Below are positions 1-5,872 of a stretch of 8,094 nucleotides of DNA, piece after piece. The position numbers and the translations under genes are program-made. The stretch spans positions 1 through 8,094 of the forward strand of contig JANXOO010000857.1 in assembly GCA_025353525.1 (NCBI GenBank). Direction: 5' to 3'. Positions within the stretch are counted from its first letter, which is position 1, and every line of letters begins with the position of its first letter. This DNA is from Schlesneria sp. (lineage in GTDB: Bacteria; Planctomycetota; Planctomycetia; Planctomycetales; Planctomycetaceae). The notes under the pieces were generated by a model that worked only from the letters and a program-made list of their open reading frames with translations, was not told where the DNA came from and made no database searches.

Positions 1-1
1 T

Positions 2-220
2 CCCAAAGCCGAAATCTACCTCTTCAAAGACGATGCCATCGAACCCAGGCATGCGATCATCTACAACCGGGGGGGACGATTTGAACTCGAAGACACCAAT
101 ACTCCGGACGGCACCTATGTGAACGGAATTCCTGTCAAACGCCAGATGTTGCAAAACGGCGATCAAATCGTGATGGGAAAAACCGTGCTCGAATTCACGT
201 TGAAAGAGAACAACGCCTGA
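2..220 (+). CDS. FHA-domain protein, C-terminal end (5' end outside the window)
   Basis: The reading frame is open from the window edge to a TGA at 218-220 and gives 72 residues. They match the C-terminal half of a forkhead-associated domain: a PRHAII segment (family pattern S/R-x-x-H-x-x-I), then a LEDTNTPDGTYVNG segment (family D-x-x-S-x-N-G-T-x-V-N-G), then LQNGDQIVMG and a final beta strand ending in LEF. FHA domains bind phosphothreonine peptides and commonly work with Ser/Thr kinases; that is family knowledge. The usual Asn before Gly-Thr is Asp here (PDGTYVNG). The domain ends only a few residues before the stop, so it is C-terminal; what precedes it is not visible. It lies 45 bases upstream of the zinc-ribbon gene on the same strand and is probably co-transcribed with the RING/E2 genes. 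The domain call is firm; a role in the downstream system is inference. Confidence 0.85.
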   Translation, partial: PKAEIYLFKDDAIEPRHAIIYNRGGRFELEDTNTPDGTYVNGIPVKRQMLQNGDQIVMGKTVLEFTLKENNA

Positions 221-252
221 TACACAGGTTCTCGATAAGAACACCACAACTT

Positions 253-259
253 GAGAGGA
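253..259 (+). promoter_or_regulatory. Ribosome binding site that sets the start of the zinc-ribbon gene
   Basis: GAGAGGA lies six bases before the ATG at 266. It overlaps the in-frame TTG at 251, so it rules against that TTG and supports the ATG as the true start. Confidence 0.7.
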
Positions 260-265
260 ACACCC

Positions 266-805
266 ATGTCGATTTCAGTGAAATGTGATGACTGCGGAAA
301 AACGCTGAAGGCTCCCGATTCTGCAGCAGGCAAGAAAGCCAAATGTCCGCAATGTGGTGCAACGGTCAAGATCCCGGAACCGGTCTATGACGCAGAAGAG
401 GCGGTCGAAGGGGAATCGCACGAAGATGCCGATCCGTTTGCGGGTGTCGATTCTTACGACTCGCCCTCCGCTCCTGCCTCGGACGACCGGAAACCCTGTC
501 CGGCATGCGGAGAAATGATCGTTGCCACCGCTGCAAAATGCCGTTTCTGTGGCGAGATCTTCGATGCGAAATTGAAAAAAGCAGCCAGAAAAAACTCGAA
601 AGGAGCTGTCGACGACGATATGACGACGGGCGACTGGGTTGCCGCAGTTCTCTGTTCCGGAATCGCTTGCATCTTCGGGATCGTGTGGATGATCCAGGGA
701 AAGAAAAAAGGCTTGAAAATGTTTGGCGTTTCACTCGCCTTTGTCATCATGTGGAACATCATTTCTGCGGTGATTCAATTTGCAGCAAAGAATGGAAGAC
801 CTTGA
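266..805 (+). CDS. Double zinc-ribbon membrane protein
   Basis: This 179-residue protein starts at the ATG that follows a GAGAGGA ribosome binding site. An N-terminal Cys4 ribbon uses C7, C10, C27 and C30 and ends in a VKIPEP-like stretch, the short MJ0042-type ribbon style common in planctomycetes. An acidic, Ser/Pro-rich linker (about 38-74) follows. A second, tighter ribbon uses C78, C81, C92 and C95 (CPACGE then CRFCG), and a basic lysine-rich stretch covers 102-112. Two membrane segments follow at about 124-143 and 151-173, joined by a GKKKG loop. No catalytic motif is seen. The second ribbon and membrane hairpin resemble the end of the next gene's product, so the two proteins are probably related by duplication or domain shuffling. 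The stop is five bases before the RING gene. A docking or scaffold role at the membrane is a guess from context; the family is otherwise unrecognised. Confidence 0.85.
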   Translation: MSISVKCDDCGKTLKAPDSAAGKKAKCPQCGATVKIPEPVYDAEEAVEGESHEDADPFAGVDSYDSPSAPASDDRKPCPACGEMIVATAAKCRFCGEIFDAKLKKAARKNSKGAVDDDMTTGDWVAAVLCSGIACIFGIVWMIQGKKKGLKMFGVSLAFVIMWNIISAVIQFAAKNGRP

Positions 806-810
806 CAGGC

Positions 811-1524
811 ATGACGGAACCAAAAATCATCAGTTGTGACTGCGGTGCAAAAGTTCGCACTCCGTCCGGTGCGAACAGCCGCACTTTTCGATGTCCAAAA
901 TGCAAAGCGGGGATCGCATTGACGATCGACGCACGCGTTTTGACATCGACCCAATTGAAGCCAGGTGATCCGGGTTCGATCTGTTCGATCTGTCAGTCAC
1001 CAGTCGGTTCCGACGACTTTGTCGTCACATGTCCGGAATGCCAGCAGATTCTGCATCGTGAATGCTGGTCAGAAGTCGGAGGATGCAGCACCTACGGCTG
1101 TGCTCAGGCACCGGCAGCCGACAACTCGGATGCGACGGCTGCGAGGCCACTTGCAGCGTGGGGCGACGACAAAAAGTGCCCCGCGTGCGGCGAAACGATC
1201 AAGTCCATCGCATTGCGGTGCCGCTATTGCGGGACGGATTTTTCCAGTGTCGATCCGATGACCGTTCATGATTTGCGGCGTCAGGCGTTGAATGTCGAAA
1301 CGCTGAATAAAATGAAGCAGTCAACGGTTGCCATTTTCGTCGTCAGCCTGATCGGATGCCTCGCACCGCTGATGGGACTGGTCGGTGCATTCGTGTTTAT
1401 TCCTCGCCGAAAGGAATTGAAGAAATGCGGTCCCGTTTACCAGGTAATGGCCTATGCCGCACTGGGGCTCTCTGCGGTATACTCGGTCCTGATGTTCGTG
1501 TTCCTGATTTTCGAGTTTCAGTAA
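811..1524 (+). CDS. RING-finger (Prok-RING_1-like) and zinc-ribbon membrane protein
   Basis: The product has 237 residues from the ATG five bases after the previous stop; the frame is open further upstream, but that stretch overlaps the preceding gene. Three zinc-binding units follow in order. The first is a short N-terminal ribbon (C9, C11, C28, C31). The second is a binuclear RING-like domain with C58, C61, C74, C77, H82, C85, C92 and C97, containing HRECW and GGCSTYGC, which is the signature I know for the prokaryotic RING family 1. The third is a CPACGE/CRYCG ribbon (C123, C126, C137, C140). About 172-198 and 209-234 are hydrophobic, separated by a basic loop (RRKELKK), so the protein is membrane-anchored at its C-terminus. 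Some RING domains recruit E2 enzymes and act as E3 ligases; other prokaryotic RINGs are thought unrelated to conjugation. An E2-like gene three reading frames downstream makes an E3-like role plausible, but that remains inference. Confidence 0.88.
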   Translation: MTEPKIISCDCGAKVRTPSGANSRTFRCPKCKAGIALTIDARVLTSTQLKPGDPGSICSICQSPVGSDDFVVTCPECQQILHRECWSEVGGCSTYGCAQAPAADNSDATAARPLAAWGDDKKCPACGETIKSIALRCRYCGTDFSSVDPMTVHDLRRQALNVETLNKMKQSTVAIFVVSLIGCLAPLMGLVGAFVFIPRRKELKKCGPVYQVMAYAALGLSAVYSVLMFVFLIFEFQ

Positions 1525-1543
1525 AACTTTGCGGCGAATTGAC

Positions 1544-2848
1544 ATGTTGTTGGCTGCCAAAATGATCATCGCCGGACTTCGCGAAGAAGGCACGATCTGT
1601 CGCAGGTGTCAAAAAGAAATCGTTGCCGGCGATCAAACCGCTGCGTGCCCCGATTGTGGCGGGATTCATCATTGGGTTTGCTGGTCCGATGGATCGGGAT
1701 GTGGCGCCTATGAATGTCCTTCTGCAAATCGCTCGATCGAAACGCGATCTGATAACGGTTCGGGTGCGGAGGTGATTCATGTCTCGAATGACGAACTGGC
1801 CAGCGTCACTCCACTGCCATTGCCGCGCGCAACCGCAGCCGGCTGGATTCCACAAGTGAACGCTCACCCTGTTCCTGCGGGGCCGAAACGCTGGAGCCGA
1901 CTGGCGATCACCTCGCTGGCCATCGCGGTGATCGGGGTTCCGCTGTTCGGAATCGTGACCGGGCTGATCGCAGTGATCATCGGTTGCCTGGCATTGTCGG
2001 GGCATTCGCGACAGTGGAAAGGGGCGGCGATGGCCGTCGCCGGTATCGTACTGGGTATTGTGGATGTGGCAGGCTGGACCGTCGGGCTGATTATGATTCT
2101 GGATACTCCGGCACTTAACGTAACCACCATCGATCAATTTGAACCTGATCCAAAGGCATTGCAAGAACTTCCGGCAGCGATCAACCGCGCGATGAAGTCC
2201 AACGTGCTGATTCAGACGACAACCGGATTTTCTCTGCTTCACGGCGCGGGAATCGGATCGGGTGTGATCGTGCGGATCGCCAACGGAACGGCGTGGATTG
2301 TTACGAATCGTCATGTTGCCGATTCCGGTTTCGCCCCCGATCGCAGCGGAAGCAGCAGCGAACTTCCCAAAGGGACCCAACTGTCCGTCAAGTCGGTCGG
2401 TCAGCCAATGACCGCAGGGCAACTGGTCTGGGTCGCTCCGCACGGAATCGACCTCGCTGTGATTACGATGCCGGTCACGTCGCAAGAAGCCGTTTCGGCA
2501 GAATGGGATGACGTGCCGAAAACGACGGTAGGAGAAGAAGTCTTCGCGATCGGGAATCCACACGGACTCGGCTGGACCTACACGCCGGGGGGCATATCAC
2601 AAATGCGATTGCAGGCCCGCGGACCGATGTCCATCCGGATCATTCAGACCAGTGCTGCCATCAATCCCGGCAACAGCGGCGGGGGTCTGTATGATCGGAA
2701 TGGCCGACTGGTTGGAATCAACACCTGGACCAAAGACAAGCGGTTTGCGGAAGGGTTGAGTTTTTCAATTGCGTTCCACACGTTGCTGCCCATTTTGCCT
2801 GCCGAATTCGGTATTTCTGACCGCCATTTCGAAGATGGCACGCCATAA
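1544..2848 (+). CDS. Membrane-anchored RING-finger/trypsin-like serine protease fusion
   Basis: This 434-residue protein has three parts. Residues 19-58 form a RING-like domain (C19, C22, C35, C38, H43, C46, C53, C58) with the same ligand spacing as the preceding gene. After a low-complexity linker, about 120-188 is a hydrophobic DUF4190-like region, probably three membrane passes. Residues about 210-430 are a trypsin-fold, HtrA-like protease with catalytic H257 (TNRHVADSG), D303 (GIDLAVI) and S378 (NPGNSGGGL). No PDZ domain follows, unlike DegP/HtrA. Basic residues before the first pass (PKRWSR) and in the loop near SRQWKG suggest by the positive-inside rule that the RING is cytoplasmic and the protease is across the membrane. 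The start is uncertain: ATG at 1544 was preferred, with TTG at 1529 and ATG at 1562 possible, and none has a strong ribosome binding site. The RING could sense or recruit, and the protease cleave; the substrate is unknown. Confidence 0.88.
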   Translation: MLLAAKMIIAGLREEGTICRRCQKEIVAGDQTAACPDCGGIHHWVCWSDGSGCGAYECPSANRSIETRSDNGSGAEVIHVSNDELASVTPLPLPRATAAGWIPQVNAHPVPAGPKRWSRLAITSLAIAVIGVPLFGIVTGLIAVIIGCLALSGHSRQWKGAAMAVAGIVLGIVDVAGWTVGLIMILDTPALNVTTIDQFEPDPKALQELPAAINRAMKSNVLIQTTTGFSLLHGAGIGSGVIVRIANGTAWIVTNRHVADSGFAPDRSGSSSELPKGTQLSVKSVGQPMTAGQLVWVAPHGIDLAVITMPVTSQEAVSAEWDDVPKTTVGEEVFAIGNPHGLGWTYTPGGISQMRLQARGPMSIRIIQTSAAINPGNSGGGLYDRNGRLVGINTWTKDKRFAEGLSFSIAFHTLLPILPAEFGISDRHFEDGTP

Positions 2849-2904
2849 TTCGCCGATGACCCAACAACTCTGACGACGACATCCCTCATTGAAAACGACA
2901 AGCT

Positions 2905-3645
2905 ATGAGTAACGTGCGACTTCGCCGTTTGCAGGCCGATCACCAGAACCTCGTCGAATTTGTTCGTCTCCATCCCAGATTACGACTGATTCAGGCCGTC
3001 GGTGATCCGCCGGAACAGTATCAGATCGAATACCGCATCAAGAGCCTGCGTCAGGTTGGCGATGATCTGCAAGAGATCAAAAGCCATCTCGTGGAAATCT
3101 CGTTGCCCCGCAACTATCCCCGTACGCCGCCGCTGTGCCGCATGCTGACGCCGGTCTTTCATCCGAATATCGCTCCTCACGCCATTTGCGTTGGCGATCA
3201 CTGGAGTGCCGGAGAACCACTGAAGTCGATCGTTGCCCGCATCGGCGAAATGCTCGCCTACCAAAGTTACAACGTGAAGAGTCCCCTGAACGGAGAAGCC
3301 GCCCGGTGGGTTGAAGAAAACCTTGATCGCCTGCCTCTCGACAAGGTCAGCTTGCTGGTCGAAGAAGTGTCACCGGATGAAAAGTCGCCAGATGATCTCG
3401 AGCCCCGGACACCGACTGCAATCGCTCCGCCGAACCGTACGAAACCTTCGCGCTCGGTCGCGACTGACGATTCTGCGGAGGATATCATATTCGACGAGCC
3501 GCCCGTCGAGCCTCAAAAGATACGAGTGGCCTGTGCGACTTGTTCAACACAATTTCGAATTGCTGTCACTAACATGGGCAAGAAGGCTCGCTGCAGCAAG
3601 TGCCAGGCAGTGTTTTTGATTTCTGATGATCGGGTAGTCACTTAA
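2905..3645 (+). CDS. E2 ubiquitin-conjugating-like (UBC-fold) protein with C-terminal zinc ribbon
   Basis: The 246-residue product begins with a helix (RLRRLQADHQNL) typical of the E2 N-terminus. The beta-sheet core follows (about 39-83), then NYPRTPP (70-76, matching the E2 YPxxPP element) and the HPN motif at 86-88. C95 sits in the catalytic-cysteine position (HAICVGDHW) and W100 matches the conserved tryptophan. The C-terminal helices include SPLNGEAARW (126-135). E2 enzymes carry ubiquitin-like proteins as thioesters on this cysteine. Both the HPN Asn and the Cys are kept, so the protein may be active, though the Asn-to-Cys distance is one residue shorter than the usual eukaryotic one. 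An acidic, Pro-rich linker (about 150-205) leads to a Cys4 ribbon (C210, C213, C230, C233) resembling MJ0042-type ribbons. The start is the first ATG; its ribosome binding site is weak. The stop is one base from the next gene's GTG. E2-like proteins of this type recur in planctomycetes; their targets are unknown to me. Confidence 0.88.
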   Translation: MSNVRLRRLQADHQNLVEFVRLHPRLRLIQAVGDPPEQYQIEYRIKSLRQVGDDLQEIKSHLVEISLPRNYPRTPPLCRMLTPVFHPNIAPHAICVGDHWSAGEPLKSIVARIGEMLAYQSYNVKSPLNGEAARWVEENLDRLPLDKVSLLVEEVSPDEKSPDDLEPRTPTAIAPPNRTKPSRSVATDDSAEDIIFDEPPVEPQKIRVACATCSTQFRIAVTNMGKKARCSKCQAVFLISDDRVVT

Positions 3646-3646
3646 C

Positions 3647-4183
3647 GTGCCCAACGAAGTCACTTTGCAAGTCGAAGACGACGACCTGCTCCGCGCTGTC
3701 GCACGACGACGCGATCGGAACCGGACGATGCTGGTTGTCGCAACGATCGTTGTATTTCTGTCGTTCGCATTGAGAGTGCGGGACGACACTCGAGTCGAAT
3801 TCCGACTGTGCCCAGGCTATCCACTCCCTGAATCATGCATGTCAAAAGCGTGGTTCCACCACGACTGTCCGGGATGCGGATTGACTCGAAGCTTCATTTT
3901 CCTGGCGCAGGGAGATTGGCGTCGCTCGTTTTCAACACATCGCATTGGCTGGCTGCTCGCACTGTCGATTGTCGCTCAATTTCCATACCGCTGGATTTCG
4001 CTGCGTCAGCCCGAACAGATCAGGTCGCCAGATTGGGCACGGTGGTTTGGCTGGTTGTTGATCGTTTTGCTGTTTGGCAACTGGCTGGTGAATGTCGTGC
4101 TGGCCGGGAACTCTCGACTTTCGACGGATTTCATACGAGAATGCCCCCGGAGGCTGTTGTGGAAAGAAGAAATCGAATCATGA
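3647..4183 (+). CDS. DUF2752 family membrane protein
   Basis: The product has 178 residues from a GTG one base after the E2-gene stop, implying translational coupling; ATG at 3728 (residue 28) is a possible alternative that would remove the charged N-terminus. The hallmark is HHDCPGCGLTRS at about 71-82, the CPGCGLTR motif of DUF2752, followed by an LAQGDW segment and more membrane sequence. Predicted membrane segments are about 28-42, 100-114 and 132-153. Additional cysteines at 55 and 64 precede the motif. The family is small, integral to the membrane and of unknown function; its CxxC pair could bind metal or be redox active, but that is unproven. The last bases overlap the start of the next gene in an ATGA. 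Its position directly after the E2 and RING genes suggests a membrane partner of that module, by context only. Confidence 0.85.
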   Translation: MPNEVTLQVEDDDLLRAVARRRDRNRTMLVVATIVVFLSFALRVRDDTRVEFRLCPGYPLPESCMSKAWFHHDCPGCGLTRSFIFLAQGDWRRSFSTHRIGWLLALSIVAQFPYRWISLRQPEQIRSPDWARWFGWLLIVLLFGNWLVNVVLAGNSRLSTDFIRECPRRLLWKEEIES

Positions 4184-5184
4184 GGATTCGGGGGTCCAAC
4201 ATGTACGGATGGCTGCGAATCGCATGCGCTTTCGGCGTATTCGTGTCATATTCGGCGGCACAGATCGGACTTGGTCAGGATGACGGTTCGATGTTTACAG
4301 CCAATCGCAGAGATGGAAACACGTCCACCGAACCGCGTCGGCCAAGAACTGAAGACGAAATGGTGATCGAGCGTCGCCGCGCCTTGATGCAGGAATTCGA
4401 CGCCGAAACGAGTCTCGATCGCGGGCAATCGATTCATCCGGATTTGATGAGTTCCGTTAAAGACAACACGATCGGCGTGCGGTACGAAGAACGCGAAGCC
4501 TACTTACGAGTCATCAGGCTGGCGAGCGAAGTGCCGCTCCATCGACAGGAACAATTCGCTGCAGATCTTCGCGAGGAGCGCCGATCGATCAATCCGGTCT
4601 ACAATCGCCGAAAACCTGGCGACTTTCCTCCATTCGTCGATCTTTTTACGCACCCCGAACCGTATCGCGGTCGACCGGTGACTTTGCATGGCACGCTGCG
4701 CAAGCTGACCGCGTTCGATGTCGGCAAGAACCGGTTTGATCTTGAACGGGTTTACGAAGGCTGGGTTTACACAGACGATTCGCAGGGAAATCCCGCTGTC
4801 GTCGTGTTTACGAGCAAGGATGATCGATTGCCCGTTCGAGGCGATCTTCAGGAAGAGGTTCGTTTTACCGGCTATTATTTTAAAATGTATGGCTACGACG
4901 CACAGGATGTTGCCCGGAAAGCTCCGCTGATCATCGCGGGCGAGATCGAATGGGTTCCGCATCCTTACAAAAATGTCTATCAAGCGATGGGAATCGAATG
5001 GTACGGACTGACAACGCTTGTATTTCTGATCGGATGCTATCTCTTCTGGCAAACGAATCGCCGGGAAATGCCGCCCCGCCCACCGCTGCAAATCGAACCT
5101 GATTTTACGCACTTTCCGCCGCGCGAACACCCCGCGATTGACCAGCATTTGCCGCAAACGATGACAGAAACCGAGGACTCCTGA
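4180..5184 (+). CDS. Exported, membrane-anchored protein with OB-like domain, function unknown
   Basis: The product has 334 residues from an ATG that overlaps the upstream stop (ATGA) and follows GGAAAGAAGA. ATG at 4201 is a fair alternative because it follows a GGGGG run and still keeps the signal sequence. Residues 8-33 resemble a signal peptide or signal anchor (WLR, then a hydrophobic run, then SAAQ). A charged helical region rich in Arg and Glu follows (about 45-150). Residues about 162-260 look like an OB-type beta barrel: YRGRPVTLHGTL, then YEGWVYTDD, then VRFTGYYFKMYGYD, then APLIIAGEIEW. A membrane segment lies at about 275-291 and a short proline-rich tail follows. I have seen proteins of this pattern in planctomycetes annotated only as hypothetical. 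If the N-terminus is cleaved, the OB-like domain lies outside the cytoplasm and the tail inside. The function is not known, and the OB assignment is inference from the strand pattern. Confidence 0.8.
   Translation: MRIRGSNMYGWLRIACAFGVFVSYSAAQIGLGQDDGSMFTANRRDGNTSTEPRRPRTEDEMVIERRRALMQEFDAETSLDRGQSIHPDLMSSVKDNTIGVRYEEREAYLRVIRLASEVPLHRQEQFAADLREERRSINPVYNRRKPGDFPPFVDLFTHPEPYRGRPVTLHGTLRKLTAFDVGKNRFDLERVYEGWVYTDDSQGNPAVVVFTSKDDRLPVRGDLQEEVRFTGYYFKMYGYDAQDVARKAPLIIAGEIEWVPHPYKNVYQAMGIEWYGLTTLVFLIGCYLFWQTNRREMPPRPPLQIEPDFTHFPPREHPAIDQHLPQTMTETEDS
5173..5177 (+). promoter_or_regulatory. Ribosome binding site for purN inside the upstream gene
   Basis: GAGGA lies nine bases before the GTG at 5187 and within the last codons of the preceding gene. 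It supports GTG as the purN start and coupling of the two genes. Confidence 0.55.
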
Positions 5185-5186
5185 TT

Positions 5187-5840
5187 GTGGTTCGATTCCG
5201 CCCGCTGCTCGCGCCACTCGATCGACCGATTCGGCTCGCCGTGCTCATTTCAGGAGGGGGTACAACACTGGCGAATCTGGTGATGAAGATTCAGACAAAC
5301 GAACTCGACGCCGAGGTACGGCTGGTCGTTTCCAGTCGACCTGATTGCGGCGGGGTCAGTCGCGCGACCGGACTAAATCTTCCATGCATCGTACTTCAGC
5401 GAAAATCATTCACCACAGTCACCGAATTCAGCGAGGCGATCTTTTCCCGGTGCCGTCAGGCGGAAGTCGACCTGGTCATTTGTGGCGGATTCCTTGCATT
5501 GATCTCGATCCCGGACGACTTTTCCGGGCGCGTGATGAACATCCACCCGTCACTCATTCCGGCGTTCAGCGGGAAAGGGTTTCACGGCCATCGTGTTCAT
5601 GAAGCCGTTTTGGAACGTGGAGCCCGAATCAGCGGTTGCACGGTCCATTTTGTCGATGATGAATACGACCACGGGCCCATCATCGTGCAACAAACAGTTC
5701 CGGTTCTGGACAACGATAGGGCAGACGATCTTGCGGCACGTGTATTCACGTCCGAATGCGAGGCACTTCCCGAGGCGATTCGATTATTCGCAGCCGGTCG
5801 GCTCGAGATCGACGGATCGAGGGTCACGCGCTGCGACTGA
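5187..5840 (+). CDS. purN: Phosphoribosylglycinamide formyltransferase (GAR transformylase)
   Basis: PurN transfers a formyl group from 10-formyltetrahydrofolate to glycinamide ribonucleotide, the third step of purine synthesis, in the cytoplasm. The 217-residue length fits the family. The N-terminal phosphate-binding loop is VLISGGGTTLANL (about 19-31). The catalytic triad residues N118 and H120 lie in NIHPSLIPAFSG and D161 in DDEYDHGPII, aligning with Asn106, His108 and Asp144 of the E. coli enzyme. The loop between His and Asp is five residues longer than in E. coli, carrying GKGFHGHRVHEAV, a variant seen in other bacterial PurN proteins. The C-terminal EALPEAIRLFAAGRL helix is typical. 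The start is GTG, two bases after the upstream stop. The gene closes the plus-strand run and has no purine-pathway neighbour in view. Other formyltransferases of this fold (Fmt, PurU) lack this size and loop combination, so the call is firm. Confidence 0.95.
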   Translation: MVRFRPLLAPLDRPIRLAVLISGGGTTLANLVMKIQTNELDAEVRLVVSSRPDCGGVSRATGLNLPCIVLQRKSFTTVTEFSEAIFSRCRQAEVDLVICGGFLALISIPDDFSGRVMNIHPSLIPAFSGKGFHGHRVHEAVLERGARISGCTVHFVDDEYDHGPIIVQQTVPVLDNDRADDLAARVFTSECEALPEAIRLFAAGRLEIDGSRVTRCD

Positions 5841-5872
5841 CGCATATTTTGCAGCACTGATGATGCCGAATG

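Noticed and set aside
228..242. Perfect 5-bp inverted repeat GTTCT/AGAAC around a five-base loop between the FHA and ribbon genes
   Set aside because: It is short, has no T-tract and could arise by chance; not called as an operator or terminator.
1397..2563. Long open frame of 388 codons on the minus strand
   Set aside because: It lies opposite the RING-protease gene, whose domains and catalytic triad are unmistakable; the minus-strand translation shows no recognisable domain and is rich in Arg, as expected of a shadow frame.
266..3645. The repeated Cys4 ribbons as a zinc-regulated (zinc-sensing) operon
   Set aside because: Structural zinc ribbons are abundant in planctomycetes and no Zur-type operator was seen.
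4504..5217. Minus-strand open frame of 237 codons opposite the OB-like gene
   Set aside because: It has no recognisable motif and no ribosome binding site, and it overlaps a plus-strand gene with a signal peptide, domain pattern and overlapping ATGA start.
5830..5855. GCTGC/GCAGC inverted repeat between purN and the redoxin gene as a bidirectional terminator
   Set aside because: The stem is only 5 bp with a 16-base loop and has no clear U-tract on either side.
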